Positions 1 to 9,458 of a stretch of 64,000 bases of DNA are shown piece by piece (position 1 is the stretch's first letter; every line of letters begins with the position of its first letter). Made by a program: the position numbers and the translations under genes. A model generated the notes under the pieces. That model searched no databases and had not been told where the DNA came from. It worked only from the letters and a program-made list of their open reading frames with translations. This DNA comes from Desulfosporosinus fructosivorans. Its GTDB lineage: Bacteria; Bacillota; Desulfitobacteriia; Desulfitobacteriales; Desulfitobacteriaceae. The stretch spans positions 310,001 through 374,000 of the forward strand of contig NZ_SPQQ01000005.1 of NCBI RefSeq assembly GCF_004766045.1, given 5' to 3'.

Positions 1-1204
1 TCTTATACACTTCATAACCTATACGTTTTTGCGGTTCAAAACCCTGTTTTGAGTTTTTATCCATAACCAACTCTATAGCTCCAACCATTCCAATCTGTCT
101 ATACTCACCGATATTTTTATTCTCAGAGAAATAGGTATTAGCACACTTTAACATGTACTTTTCAAGAATTTTGTTCTTTGCAACGATATCCTCAGTTTCA
201 AAAATAAGCAGTGATTCATTTGCCACAGCACAAGATATCGGATTTCCAGTATAACTATGGCTATGCATGAATGCCTTATGCTCAAAATAATCACCATAAA
301 AGGCATCATATATTTTAGCTGAAGTTAAGGTTAGGGCAAGTGGAAGATACCCCGCTGTAATCCCCTTTGATAGACACATGATGTCAGGTGAAATTCCAGC
401 ATGTTCGCAGGCAAACATCTTACCTGTCCTCCCAAAACCAACAGCTATTTCATCTGCAATTAGATGTATATCATATTCATCACATAATTTTCGCAACCTT
501 TTTAGATAAACAGGTGGATACATTTTCATACCGGCAGCACACTGTATCAAGGGCTCAATAATTACCGCACACAGTTCTTCATGATGCAATATAATATCCT
601 TTTCCAAGTTCGCAAAGCATTCAACATTGCAGGTATCTCTACTTTTACAATAGACACATCGGTAGCAATCCGGGCTTTCGAGACGTAATGTATTGAGTAA
701 AAGTGGATTAAAAACCTTGCTATATAAATCAAGATCACCTACTGACAAAGCACCTAAAGTCTCACCATGATAGGCGTTTTGTAACGCAGCAAACCTTTGC
801 TTTTTAAATTTCCCCGTTTGCTGATGATATTGAAAGCTCATTTTTAAGGCAACTTCGATAGCGGATGAACCATTATCTGAGAAGAAAACTTTGTCTAGCC
901 CCTCAGGAGTGATATTCACGATTTTTTCTGCAAGCTGAATAGCCGGTTCATGAGTGAAATTTGCAAAGATAACGTGTTCCAGCTTTTCCACTTGTTCGTT
1001 AATTGCTCTATTTATTCTATCGTTTGAGTGGCCGAAAAGATTTACCCACCAAGAGGAAACCGCATCAAGATAACTCTTCCCGTCGATATCGAATATATAA
1101 GCGCCCTTGCCATTTTTTATAACGATTGGTTCAAGGTCTTGATAGTCCTTCATTTGAGAGCATGGATGCCAAATATATTTAAGGTCTTTTTCTACTAAAT
1201 TCAT
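1..1204 (-). CDS. bioA: Adenosylmethionine-8-amino-7-oxononanoate aminotransferase, partial (C-terminus outside window)
   Basis: Transfers the amino group of S-adenosylmethionine to KAPA to give DAPA in biotin synthesis; cytosolic PLP enzyme. The frame opens with ATG at 1204, 4 nt after the bioD stop, and its ribosome site AAGGAGAT lies inside the end of bioD, so the two are translationally coupled. About 401 codons are visible. They include the N-terminal [11 protein letters not shown] and SSWWVN segments typical of BioA, a YHGETLG segment, an [13 protein letters not shown] segment carrying the PLP-binding Asp, and [12 protein letters not shown] with the Schiff-base Lys. The reading frame runs past base 1, so the last residues are missing. 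Last gene seen in the bio operon. Confidence 0.95.
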   Translation of the reverse strand, partial: MNLVEKDLKYIWHPCSQMKDYQDLEPIVIKNGKGAYIFDIDGKSYLDAVSSWWVNLFGHSNDRINRAINEQVEKLEHVIFANFTHEPAIQLAEKIVNITPEGLDKVFFSDNGSSAIEVALKMSFQYHQQTGKFKKQRFAALQNAYHGETLGALSVGDLDLYSKVFNPLLLNTLRLESPDCYRCVYCKSRDTCNVECFANLEKDIILHHEELCAVIIEPLIQCAAGMKMYPPVYLKRLRKLCDEYDIHLIADEIAVGFGRTGKMFACEHAGISPDIMCLSKGITAGYLPLALTLTSAKIYDAFYGDYFEHKAFMHSHSYTGNPISCAVANESLLIFETEDIVAKNKILEKYMLKCANTYFSENKNIGEYRQIGMVGAIELVMDKNSKQGFEPQKRIGYEVYK

Positions 1205-1208
1205 AGTC

Positions 1209-1895
1209 TCATATCTCCTTATACAAGCTGCAAAGCTTATCATTTTGCATATTCAGCCTTTTTGCACCTTTCTCTACCATTGCCATAACTTCGATACCAG
1301 TCAACCTTTCTATAATCCGCTTGTTATCCCTGTGCAAAAAGCTTTTATCGTCATAATTATTAAGAATAATTCCTCTAATGCAAATACCCTGTTGTTTTGC
1401 ATATTCAACAGTCAATATAGTATGATTTATTGTTCCGAGTTCTGCTGAAGCAACTATAATCACTTCAAGCCCAAGTTTTCTAATAATATCAGTCAGCATG
1501 ATCACTTCAGAATCTAACCGAATTGGACAGATAATACCGCCGCTTCCCTCAACGGTTATATACTCAAATTCTGATTTAATCCGATTGAAATGATTATACA
1601 TAGTATTAAGTTCAAGCGTGACGTTTTCAAGTTCTGCCGCTAAATGGGGTGAGACAGGAGCTTTCAAAATGTAGGAAACATAATCATTGGGTTCTTTTTC
1701 AATTTTTGCACAATCAAACACAAATTTCGCATCCCCAGCAATAATCTTTTCATTGATTATTTCTGCTCCACTAAGTACTGCTTTATAGTACCCTGCATTT
1801 ATTCCATTATCACATAAAGCTTTTGTTATCAATGCTGTAACATAGGTTTTACCAACATCTGTACCTGTTGCTGTTATAAATATTCCTTTACTCAT
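1209..1895 (-). CDS. bioD: Dethiobiotin synthase
   Basis: ATP-dependent carboxylation of DAPA to dethiobiotin, cytosolic. 228 residues, normal for the family. The P-loop ATGTDVGKT is near residues 8-16 and VEGSGGI, the substrate/ATP loop, near 115. The ATG overlaps the bioB stop as ATGA, with AAGGTG about 7 nt upstream. Downstream, the stop lies 4 nt before bioA. Position and overlaps place it firmly in the six-gene bio operon. Confidence 0.96.
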   Translation of the reverse strand: MSKGIFITATGTDVGKTYVTALITKALCDNGINAGYYKAVLSGAEIINEKIIAGDAKFVFDCAKIEKEPNDYVSYILKAPVSPHLAAELENVTLELNTMYNHFNRIKSEFEYITVEGSGGIICPIRLDSEVIMLTDIIRKLGLEVIIVASAELGTINHTILTVEYAKQQGICIRGIILNNYDDKSFLHRDNKRIIERLTGIEVMAMVEKGAKRLNMQNDKLCSLYKEI

Positions 1896-2857
1896 AGCAT
1901 TTGCACCTTATATCCACAGTCACTTATTATTTCGATATCTTCTTTAATCGATATCCCGCTTGTAGTAAGCATATCACCCGTGATAGCAGCATTCGCTCCA
2001 GATAAGAAGGCTCTCTTACCTTTGTCAGCAAGCAACCCCCTTCCTCCTGCAAGGCGAATTGCGCCATCAGGAATGATAAACCTGAAAACAGCAATTGTTC
2101 TTAGTACCTCTTCGTCGGAAAGCATTGGGTTATGCTCCAAAGGCGTACCTTTAATGGGGTTTAGTATATTAACAGGTATAGATCTTACGCCAAGCGCTCT
2201 TAAATCCATCACCATATCCACTCTATCCTCAAATTCTTCTCCAAGCCCCATAATACCGCCGCTACAAATTTCAAATCCTACCTGTTGAGCATTTTTAATT
2301 GCCGTTATTTTGTCATCATAAGTATGCGTAGTGCAGATATTGGGGAAAAATCTTCTTGATGTCTCAAGATTACAATGATATCTTGTAACCCCTGCTTTTT
2401 TAAGCAGTTTGAACTGTTCATAGGTTAATAAGCCATGAGAAGCACATAATGATAGGTTACATTTTTCTTTAATAGACTTGTAGGTACTGCAAATATCCAA
2501 AAGTTCATGATTATTCAAACTGCGCCCTGATGTAACAACTGAAAAACGAAGCACTCCCTTTTGATAATTGGATAAAGCACACTTTAAAATCTCCTCTTCA
2601 CAAAGTAGTGAATAGTCCTCGACACAAGCTTTATAATTTACTGACTGGGCGCAATATTTACAGTCTTCTGAACAGTTACCACTTTTTCCATTAATAATTG
2701 TGCATATATCGAAAGAGTTTTTACTTAAAACTTGTCTAATCTCATTTGCCAAAACTAACAGTTCATCAAGGGGCCAATCATAAAGTAATAGAGCTTCTAC
2801 CTTTGTTATTCTGTAACCATTAATCACATTATTTTTCAGACTTTGTATATAAGACAT
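1892..2857 (-). CDS. bioB: Biotin synthase (radical SAM)
   Basis: Inserts sulfur into dethiobiotin; radical SAM enzyme with one 4Fe-4S and one 2Fe-2S cluster. 321 residues. The radical SAM triad is seen in GNCSEDCKYCAQS (CxxxCxxC) near residues 60-72. Later conserved pieces are SLCASHG, YHCNLETS and GGIMGLGE, and RLAGGR near the C-terminus supplies the Arg ligand of the 2Fe-2S cluster. The ATG at 2857 has GGGGTGAT upstream. The 46-nt gap to bioC is the largest in the operon; the bioD overlap (ATGA) is at its end. Confidence 0.97.
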   Translation of the reverse strand: MSYIQSLKNNVINGYRITKVEALLLYDWPLDELLVLANEIRQVLSKNSFDICTIINGKSGNCSEDCKYCAQSVNYKACVEDYSLLCEEEILKCALSNYQKGVLRFSVVTSGRSLNNHELLDICSTYKSIKEKCNLSLCASHGLLTYEQFKLLKKAGVTRYHCNLETSRRFFPNICTTHTYDDKITAIKNAQQVGFEICSGGIMGLGEEFEDRVDMVMDLRALGVRSIPVNILNPIKGTPLEHNPMLSDEEVLRTIAVFRFIIPDGAIRLAGGRGLLADKGKRAFLSGANAAITGDMLTTSGISIKEDIEIISDCGYKVQML

Positions 2858-2903
2858 CTACAATCACCCCATATTTCCCCAAATGACTTGTTTAGATAAT
2901 CAC

Positions 2904-3749
2904 TTATATATCTCTCTGTCCCCAGCCAAATAAACACTGATAGGTGGCAAAAACTCCCTGTTCATTAGAAAACATTGAATCATAGCTCTTAATGAGAGGG
3001 AAAATTCCACTGCCCATCCCCTGTTCACCCAGTTTCCCAGCAAGGTAATTATTTGCGCCAATCTTTTTTATAGCTCTTAAAAATTCACGGCATGAATTAA
3101 AATATTCTTGTTTTGTGACTTCTTCTACACCGATAAACTTAAATCCAGTATTAATTAGGTGTTCCTGAAGGCTTTTGCTTTCAATAAATGATTCCTTATT
3201 GGGGTGCCCTTCACTGCAACTTAACTCCTGTTGGGTTTTAACCCTTGAGCTATTGTTCAAGCAACTATATAATTCCTTAAAAGTTCCGGCGCCAAGCGTG
3301 CTGAAAATCAGATAACCACCAGTATTTAACAATACGTAGTACTGAGTAAAGGCCTTGGCATAGTTAGTAAACCACTGAAAAACTACATTGGATACAATTA
3401 AGTCAAAGGCTGAGGCGACTAGTGATTCTTCACCTATTTGCAGCTTTTCTCCATCAGCTATTAAATAGCTTATATTTGAAAAACCCGATAACTTTTCTTT
3501 AGCCATATCGATCATTTCCGGAGCAATGTCAAGCACTGTAATTAGTGCTTTTGGGTATTCTCTGGCAAGGAGTTCTGTAAAAAAACCGGTACCACAGCCA
3601 ATTTCTAATATGGTCTGAAAGCAACGCCCCGTACTCTTGATCTTAGCAAGAAGTACCTTAGCCATCTCCTTCTGAACTATTGCGTAATCGTCATAAGTAG
3701 CTGCACTTTGACCAAAGTTTTTTTGCACCTGCACTTTATTTACCATCAT
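2904..3749 (-). CDS. bioC: Malonyl-[acyl-carrier protein] O-methyltransferase
   Basis: Methylates the free carboxyl of malonyl-ACP with SAM so that fatty-acid synthesis can build the pimeloyl chain. 281 residues from my start. The N-terminal KNFGQSAATYDDYA and the SAM motif ILEIGCGTGFF are class I methyltransferase hallmarks, followed by VVFQWF. The longest frame begins at a GTG at 3764, but that codon overlaps the AGGAG. I prefer ATG 3749, which overlaps the stop of the upstream hydrolase as ATGA; a second ATG follows at 3746. Such coupling fits the BioC/BioH pair. Confidence 0.93.
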   Translation of the reverse strand: MMVNKVQVQKNFGQSAATYDDYAIVQKEMAKVLLAKIKSTGRCFQTILEIGCGTGFFTELLAREYPKALITVLDIAPEMIDMAKEKLSGFSNISYLIADGEKLQIGEESLVASAFDLIVSNVVFQWFTNYAKAFTQYYVLLNTGGYLIFSTLGAGTFKELYSCLNNSSRVKTQQELSCSEGHPNKESFIESKSLQEHLINTGFKFIGVEEVTKQEYFNSCREFLRAIKKIGANNYLAGKLGEQGMGSGIFPLIKSYDSMFSNEQGVFATYQCLFGWGQRDI

Positions 3750-4537
3750 AGAACAGCTAACCACTCCTCTAGATCTAGATGAAAATTTCTAAATTCAGTT
3801 AAGAACGGGATGTGTCCAACTCCTGGATAACTGACTAATTGGGCACAGGGTAACTGTCGTTCAATAGACTTAGCTCCCTCTAAGGGGCAAAGGTTGTCCG
3901 CTTCACCATGCAGCAACAAAGTAGGACAAGTAATATTCTGCAAATCTTCACGGACATCTGCTTCCATCAGAAAATCTAAACCAGACAGGGCTTCTAGAAG
4001 CTCCCATCTCCGTCCACAGCTGAGGTTATTGTCCGTAATTTTGTCATCCAATCCCTGTGCCTGCTCTTTAGAACTAAACATCAGTTTGTAAAAATCTTTT
4101 AATGTTCTCTCCAGATTTTTGCTCAGTCGTTTTTTCATTTTTGTTACCAATACTGAAGGAATACCTTCCTGATAAAGCTCGTTATTTTTAAAATCTGTAT
4201 CCTCGAGAGAGTCTCCGCTGCCCAGAACCTGTGTCGGCATTTCAGCTATAAATTTACTCGTTCCACTGACTAATACCATTCCTTGTACTTTTTGTAGCAG
4301 GTAACTTGCCACCTGGATGGCAACAATGGAACCCATAGACCAACCTACCAAAACTACTTTAGTCAGACCCTTTTGCTCAATCAACTCAATCACAGCATCT
4401 CGATAACTATAAGTATTTTTCATTAAAAGTAAGTTGATAGTATACAAGCAGTATTTTTGTTCTAGGTAGTTTTCGGTCTCCTGCCAGATACTTTCATCAC
4501 AGGCCCAGCCGTGAATAAGTACGATATTTTTGATCAC
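3746..4537 (-). CDS. BioH-like alpha/beta hydrolase (pimeloyl-ACP methyl ester esterase)
   Basis: Expected to remove the methyl ester from pimeloyl-ACP methyl ester, closing the pimeloyl branch opened by BioC. 263 residues, GTG start at 4537 after AGAGGAAG. The oxyanion segment IHGWACDESIW is at the N-terminus, the nucleophile elbow GWSMGS near residues 82-87, the acid probably in LHGEADNLCP, and the His in GVGHIPF near the C-terminus. The GWSxG elbow resembles BioH, but several unrelated hydrolases (BioG, BioK, BioJ, BioV) fill this step in other bacteria, so I leave the symbol blank. It lies between bioF and bioC. Confidence 0.85.
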   Translation of the reverse strand: MIKNIVLIHGWACDESIWQETENYLEQKYCLYTINLLLMKNTYSYRDAVIELIEQKGLTKVVLVGWSMGSIVAIQVASYLLQKVQGMVLVSGTSKFIAEMPTQVLGSGDSLEDTDFKNNELYQEGIPSVLVTKMKKRLSKNLERTLKDFYKLMFSSKEQAQGLDDKITDNNLSCGRRWELLEALSGLDFLMEADVREDLQNITCPTLLLHGEADNLCPLEGAKSIERQLPCAQLVSYPGVGHIPFLTEFRNFHLDLEEWLAVL

Positions 4538-4550
4538 CGTTCACTTCCTC

Positions 4551-5729
4551 TTAGATTATCCCCAGTTCCCGACCGATAAGCTTTATCTGTTCCACTGCCC
4601 AGGTCAAATCTTCTTTGCTGTGAGTGGCCATAATAGACAAACGTAAGCGGGCGGCGTTGGGTGGTACCGTTGGTGGCCTAATAGCCACTGCTAAGATATT
4701 CACATCAAAAAGACGGCGACTGAACTCCAGAGTTGCTTCATTCCCCCCCACTAAGATAGGAATAATCTGGCTTTCACTGTTTAACAAATTGAATCCCACC
4801 TTGGCAAGTTCTTCCCTCACCCAGGAAGCTTTAGCCAAAACATCTTTTTGCCGCCAATTCTCCAGTTGTACTACCTGAATAGCTGCTTGAATACTGGCCA
4901 CAACAGCTGGTGGGAGACCCGTAGTAAAAATAAAGCTGCGAGCTTTATTACGCAGATAATCTATTAGTACTTTTCGCCCGGCTACATAGGCACCGGAACA
5001 ACCTAAAGCCTTACCCAACGTACCCATGATAATTTCCACCTGATCAGAAACCCCGTAAAAATCCGCTAATCCTCGTCCATTTTCTCCAAAGACTCCACTC
5101 CCATGGGCTTCATCGATCATCAAAACCGCTTTATACTTTTCCTTCAATTCTACTATTACAGGAAGGGGGGCAAGGTCTCCGTCCATACTAAAGACACTGT
5201 CAGTGACGATCAATTTACGCCTGTAACCCTCCGCCTTTTGCATACACCGCTCCAAATCGACCATATCTTTATGCTTATAGCGCAGAATTTCTGCCCCACT
5301 CAAGCGGGCACCATCAATAATACTGGCATGGTTGATTTTGTCACTGACGATGATATCTCCTTTGCCTACTAGTGCCGTAATTATTCCTACATTAGCCATA
5401 TATCCAGAGTTAAAGATTAGAGCTGCTTCAGTGTTTTTAAACCGCGCTAAGTCTCTTTCCACCTGATCATATAACTCGTAGTTTCCCACTATCAGGCGTG
5501 CAGCAGTGGCACTACAGCCTAATTGTTGAATCGCTTGGATGGCTGCACTTTTCAACATAGGATGATTAGCAATGCCCAGATAATTATTGCTGCTAAGATT
5601 TAAGAGCCTTTTTCCCTTGATCTCCACCCATTCGGTCGAAGCCCCCTGTACAATTTTCATCTCTCGGAAAAGATGCTGTTCATCTAATTTATGCAACTCA
5701 TTTTCCAGATTTGTGTAAAAACTTTTCAT
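4551..5729 (-). CDS. bioF: 8-amino-7-oxononanoate synthase
   Basis: Condenses pimeloyl-ACP with L-alanine to KAPA, PLP-dependent. 392 residues, the usual size. LNLSSNNYLG near residue 45, FNSGYMAN, DEAHGSG and the PLP lysine motif GTLGKALG are all present, with AIRPPTVP near the end. ATG at 5729 is preceded by GGGG with an 8-nt gap. It is the first gene of the operon and sits about 100 nt downstream of the BirA-type operator. The stop lies 13 nt before the bioH-like start. Confidence 0.95.
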   Translation of the reverse strand: MKSFYTNLENELHKLDEQHLFREMKIVQGASTEWVEIKGKRLLNLSSNNYLGIANHPMLKSAAIQAIQQLGCSATAARLIVGNYELYDQVERDLARFKNTEAALIFNSGYMANVGIITALVGKGDIIVSDKINHASIIDGARLSGAEILRYKHKDMVDLERCMQKAEGYRRKLIVTDSVFSMDGDLAPLPVIVELKEKYKAVLMIDEAHGSGVFGENGRGLADFYGVSDQVEIIMGTLGKALGCSGAYVAGRKVLIDYLRNKARSFIFTTGLPPAVVASIQAAIQVVQLENWRQKDVLAKASWVREELAKVGFNLLNSESQIIPILVGGNEATLEFSRRLFDVNILAVAIRPPTVPPNAARLRLSIMATHSKEDLTWAVEQIKLIGRELGII

Positions 5730-5791
5730 CGACTCTGCCCCTTTTTATTCACCCAAATTTCTAATCCTTTGAAAAATATACATTCTCATTA

Positions 5792-5829
5792 TTATTGTAA
5801 ACCATTTTTAATTCTTAGGTTTACAATAA
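5792..5829 (-). promoter_or_regulatory. BirA-type biotin operator
   Basis: Two perfect 12-bp inverted arms (5792-5803 and 5818-5829) carry TTGTAAACC and GGTTTACAA separated by 14 nt. This matches the known bacterial BirA operator pattern TTGTAAACC-N14/15-GGTTTACAA. Its place just downstream of the bio promoter implies repression by biotinyl-AMP-bound BirA with an HTH domain, encoded elsewhere. Confidence 0.9.
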
Positions 5830-5830
5830 A

Positions 5831-5858
5831 TTTATATCATGTTTATATCCGTTGTCAA
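5831..5858 (-). promoter_or_regulatory. Sigma-A promoter of the bio operon
   Basis: On the minus strand TTGACA (5853-5858) is followed after 16 nt by TATAAA (5831-5836). The BirA-like palindrome begins directly downstream of the -10, so a bound repressor would cover the transcription start. The -35 is a perfect consensus match; no other gene starts here on this strand. Confidence 0.8.
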
Positions 5859-6095
5859 GTTAAGAATATTCCCCCAAAATCCCCCTTACTTCAACCCCCA
5901 TTTTGAACGCAAATTCAGATGAAGAAAGGTGCATTTTTGTAATTCACAAATTATAACGATTGTTCTTCGTTCTTTCATCCTCATATTCAATGAAATTTAA
6001 TGCAAGAAGGGATTTCTTGTTGCTTGAGGAATAACTTATCGATGCATATTTATTGAATTATGTGTAATCAGATTATTATTTTGACGAGGTGTGAA

Positions 6096-6311
6096 ATGTT
6101 AAAACGAGCATTAAAATTTGCTATAGGTCCTAGCATAGGGATTACAATAGGCGGTATCATTATTCCAAGAATTATGTTTTCAAGCCTATATAACGAAACA
6201 TATCCATCTATACCATTACACGCTAGTTTATATTTTGTTGTTGGGTATATTTTATCTTTTTTAGTATTCTTGCTCATTGAATGGGTTAAATCAAAAATAA
6301 AAAGTAAGTAG
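6096..6311 (+). CDS. Small two-helix membrane protein, unknown
   Basis: 71 residues with two hydrophobic helices (about residues 8-22 and 40-60), a short polar loop, and a very basic tail ending KSKIKSK. I chose ATG 6096 rather than the longer frame at 6060 because GAGGTG lies 5-10 nt upstream of it. It stands alone between the bio promoter and a hydrolase on the other strand. No family recognised. Confidence 0.55.
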   Translation: MLKRALKFAIGPSIGITIGGIIIPRIMFSSLYNETYPSIPLHASLYFVVGYILSFLVFLLIEWVKSKIKSK

Positions 6312-6357
6312 CGAGATTATGAGTACTTTTACTGATTGATTAATTTCGCACCATTGT

Positions 6358-6460
6358 AATTATCCAAAGTTAGGGTTAGTTCAATCCTCAAAATATCCAT
6401 TTTAAGCTACTCAAGCTCTACTCCAAGCTTCAGCATTTTTATGCCTAACTTCGGATAATT
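6358..6460. repeat. 103-bp element with 17-bp inverted ends (MITE-like)
   Basis: The left end (6358-6374) and right end (6444-6460) are inverted copies of AATTATCCRAAGTTAGG matching 16 of 17 bases. The 69 bp between hold no frame. It lies downstream of two converging genes, so it could also act as a transcription barrier, though there is no terminator-like T run. A relic of a small mobile element is my reading. Confidence 0.4.
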
Positions 6461-6502
6461 TGCTGTGAATGTTGCGACTTAACTTTAAATTGCCCGTTAT
6501 GC

Positions 6503-7213
6503 TCAAAATGCGAAAATATTATCTCTCAACCACTGCCTAAAATAGTATAGTTGTTCGTCAGTATGGAAATAGTGCTCCCCATCTTCAAACACATGTAACT
6601 TGCAATGGTAACGTTTTGCAAATTCAGAAACCACATTAAACTCAGAAAGATTGTCATTTGAACCATAGAGAATCGCAGTAGGTTGGTTCCAAGTGTCAAT
6701 AGGATGGGATTTTACATAGCAGTAATAATCCCAATAAAGTGTCTGTCCGATTGGTGTTTCAATTTCTTTTTCGGCTTTTAATCTATCCTCGCTTACGTTG
6801 AACCATGTCATCATATTGTTTATGATTCGCTCCATGTTTAACACAGGAGAAAGAAACAGACATTGTTTGAGTGGCAAGTCTCTGTATGCAAGTAAACTGA
6901 AATATGAACCCATACTGCAAGCAAATACGCTTATATTACTTGAAATAGTTTTGACATACTCCACAATGGCTGTAAGGTCACTAATACAGTTTTGAACCTT
7001 GCAAGCATAACCTTCACCTTTACGGTCACCATGTTCAGGCAAATCAAAACTGAGTACCTGATACCTTTTGTCAATTGCTTCTTCAGCAAAAATTTCAATT
7101 AAATCATCATCCTTGCTGGACATGTTTCCGTGAACAGAAATAAATATTTTATCAGATGGCTCTCCCCACAAAATTGCTGGAATGCCTTCAATCTTAAAAT
7201 CAACTTTTAACAT
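6503..7213 (-). CDS. Alpha/beta hydrolase, unknown substrate
   Basis: 236 residues, cytosolic. VHGNMSSKDDD is the oxyanion strand-loop, FACSMGSYFS (near residue 98) carries the nucleophile Ser with Cys in place of the usual first Gly, YGSNDNLSE the likely Asp, and EDGEHYFHT the His. The fold resembles serine aminopeptidase/BAAT-type hydrolases. ATG at 7213 follows GAGGGAAG. It may pair with the zinc-ribbon gene 87 nt upstream, though no operon signal is seen. Confidence 0.8.
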   Translation of the reverse strand: MLKVDFKIEGIPAILWGEPSDKIFISVHGNMSSKDDDLIEIFAEEAIDKRYQVLSFDLPEHGDRKGEGYACKVQNCISDLTAIVEYVKTISSNISVFACSMGSYFSLLAYRDLPLKQCLFLSPVLNMERIINNMMTWFNVSEDRLKAEKEIETPIGQTLYWDYYCYVKSHPIDTWNQPTAILYGSNDNLSEFNVVSEFAKRYHCKLHVFEDGEHYFHTDEQLYYFRQWLRDNIFAF

Positions 7214-7300
7214 TTTCTTCCCTCTTTCGACAAATTTGATAATCTTTACTTCGTGTCACGAATACGTCACAACATAAGAAGAATACGACACAGATGAGCT

Positions 7301-7516
7301 TTAATATTTCGCGCGAATTTTCTCGATATCCTTTTTGTTATCAATCCACTCTTCAGAATACCCGCAGCTGCAACATAAATATCGAGTCACCAAGACTGCA
7401 CTAAAAGTTGTCATTCCAGTCATGATATTATTACCTGAAGCATATGCACCAGCCCTTCCTGGTATTTTTACAATGTCATTCGAATTGCACTTGGTACATT
7501 TCCCATTAGTTTTCAT
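7301..7516 (-). CDS. Small zinc-ribbon protein
   Basis: 71 residues. CTKC near the N-terminus and CCSCG near residue 50 form a four-Cys zinc knuckle; between them a short glycine-rich, partly hydrophobic stretch. Basic/acidic tail. ATG 7516 follows GGAGGTGTCGT. Role unknown; such ribbons often bind nucleic acid or act as partner proteins. Confidence 0.7.
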   Translation of the reverse strand: MKTNGKCTKCNSNDIVKIPGRAGAYASGNNIMTGMTTFSAVLVTRYLCCSCGYSEEWIDNKKDIEKIRAKY

Positions 7517-8077
7517 ACGACACCTCCACTAATTTATTTGAAATTAATTATCCTAAAAGAAACATCTATTATGTCGCATGGATATGTGAAGTTGACATTT
7601 AACAGGATATCCTACGGTTAATAAGTTGTTGTACATTAGTCACTAAATTGGACCATGGATTTTAGAGTAATACGATTTTAATTACTACACCCAAGCAAAA
7701 TATACTTGATAAAATAACCATTATGCCATCTCTTTTTCTATCTTGCTCGTAAAGTGTAAACCATTAAATAATTGAAAAAAGCTCATAGAAGTAAGCATAT
7801 AGTTAATTTGGTTAATATCGATATTACCCATTAACCCATATATGGCTAATATCATTGTTTGTTAAGATTCCAAGTATAAATCTAGGTATTAAATATTTAC
7901 TTCTCACTCTATATATATCACCTTTCATTTTTTGAGTATAGGTTTCCTACTAAATACATCACATCATAAGAATGCGTTCAGCTACTCTTAACAAGATTTC
8001 AACAACCTTTTTAAAATACCTGCCGAAATACCATTACACAAAGAAGGGTTTTTATGGAATGAAATTGAATTTAATTT
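7517..8077. other. Intergenic, AT-rich, no gene found
   Basis: About 560 nt between two divergent genes. I see no frame with a ribosome site and no tRNA or riboswitch signature. A weak palindrome centred on ATCGAT near 7820 with 7-bp arms is the only structure; it could be an operator but has no support. Confidence 0.4.
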
Positions 8078-8090
8078 GGAGGTGATATTT

Positions 8091-9251
8091 ATGGAGGTAG
8101 TTATGAATGTTCTTTTTTCAGTATTGTCCTTAATTAGTGCCTTTATAGGAGTAGGTACAGTCTTGCTTTGGTTTAGATATATTAAAAAGAGACCCGTATT
8201 TCTGGAAACCGATAGTTCGAACAATGGTGTTATTTATCCAGCATTATCTGTAATAATTCCAGCCTGTAATGAAGAAGAATCCATTGAACAGGCAGTTAGA
8301 CAGTTAATCAGTCAAGATTACCCTAATTTAGAGGTAATCGTAGTGAATGACCGTTCTACTGATAACACTGGGGCGGTTTTGGAGAAACTTAAAGTTCAAT
8401 ACCCGCAACTGAAAGTTATAACTATTTATGATTTACCTCCCAACTGGTTAGGTAAAAACCATGCTGTTTACCAGGGAGTGAAAGAGGCTACGGGCGAGTG
8501 GTTACTTTTTACCGATGCTGATGTTATGTTCTCCTTAGGAAGTTTAAAGAAAACCCTTAGATATGCTCTTGAACACACGCTCGACCACCTAACAATCGCT
8601 CCTGATTTATATTACGGAGGTGTTTTCTATCGTGCCTTTCTTACCTACCTCAGTTTTGCAATTACCGCTACGGTGATGTTTACAAACAAGGTGGGAGTTG
8701 GTGCATTTAACTTAGTGAAAAAATCCGTATACCAGGAAATTGGTGGATACGAAGCAATAGCAATGCGGGTAGCTGATGACATGTCTTTTGGGGAACTCGT
8801 GGTAAATAAGGGATACAAACAGGATTTCGGGCTATCGGGTAAAGGCTTTATTATAGTGAAATGGTATGATAACCTTTTTGCCCTGCTCAAAGGAATTAAA
8901 AAAAATCAGTTTGCTCATTTTAAATACAGTGTTGTTACAACATTACTAATATGCCTTTATGCTCTGCTAGTGGGTGTTTACCCATTCGTTGGTATATTCC
9001 TCGGACCAATTTGGGCAAGAGCTTTGTGTGGTGTTTCTGTCATCAGTTTGTTTGCTGTCTATAATTACTTAGCGAAATACTTGAATATCTCCCGTAGTTA
9101 TGTTGTGATTCACCCTATATCTGTCTTGCTGTACATTGGAGCAATATTAAATTCGATGGTTAAAACTATAAGCCAAGGTGGTATCGAATGGCGAGGAACC
9201 AATTATCCCATAAAAGTATTGAAGAAACATATAAGATGGACTAAAGAATGA
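8091..9251 (+). CDS. Family 2 glycosyltransferase, membrane-bound (HpnB/CrtQ-like)
   Basis: 386 residues. An N-terminal membrane helix is followed by a GT2 domain: IIPACNEEESI, VNDRSTDNTG (nucleotide-sugar binding) and LFTDADVMF with the DxD metal motif near residue 150. Three or so hydrophobic helices end the protein (about 290-370), as in glycosyltransferases for hopanoid or carotenoid lipids. ATG 8091 has GGAGGTGAT 5 nt upstream; the longer TTG start at 8076 would overlap that site. Substrate not deducible. A terminator follows. Confidence 0.85.
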   Translation: MEVVMNVLFSVLSLISAFIGVGTVLLWFRYIKKRPVFLETDSSNNGVIYPALSVIIPACNEEESIEQAVRQLISQDYPNLEVIVVNDRSTDNTGAVLEKLKVQYPQLKVITIYDLPPNWLGKNHAVYQGVKEATGEWLLFTDADVMFSLGSLKKTLRYALEHTLDHLTIAPDLYYGGVFYRAFLTYLSFAITATVMFTNKVGVGAFNLVKKSVYQEIGGYEAIAMRVADDMSFGELVVNKGYKQDFGLSGKGFIIVKWYDNLFALLKGIKKNQFAHFKYSVVTTLLICLYALLVGVYPFVGIFLGPIWARALCGVSVISLFAVYNYLAKYLNISRSYVVIHPISVLLYIGAILNSMVKTISQGGIEWRGTNYPIKVLKKHIRWTKE

Positions 9252-9346
9252 GTAACTGAGACAATAGTAGTCTTGTTGGATTAATGGGAATTCTGGGGTA
9301 AGTCTTTGCCGCGTCAGATAATAAAGATATTTAAGATACGATAATT

Positions 9347-9380
9347 AAAAGTCCCCCCGTCCGAAGTACGAGGGGACTTT
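9347..9380 (+). terminator. Hairpin after the glycosyltransferase
   Basis: Nine-base arms AAAGTCCCC and GGGGACTTT (9348-9356, 9372-9380) with a 15-nt loop. T-run is short, so strength is uncertain. Confidence 0.6.
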
Positions 9381-9420
9381 ACGTAACCGTAACTATAGGT
9401 CTCAAACTTAAAAAAGGGCG

Positions 9421-9445
9421 AAAAAAGACCCGGGATCACCCCGGG
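9421..9445 (-). terminator. Rho-independent terminator of yjdF
   Basis: Minus-strand hairpin with CCCGGG arms (9429-9434, 9440-9445) followed by TCTTTTTT, 14 nt past the yjdF stop. Confidence 0.8.
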
Positions 9446-9458
9446 AAGGTCGGCGTCA

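Noticed and set aside
4640..4680. T-box-like GGTGGTACCG
   Set aside because: Lies inside bioF coding sequence in the wrong setting.
7811..7828. Palindrome around ATCGAT
   Set aside because: 7-bp arms only and not beside a promoter.
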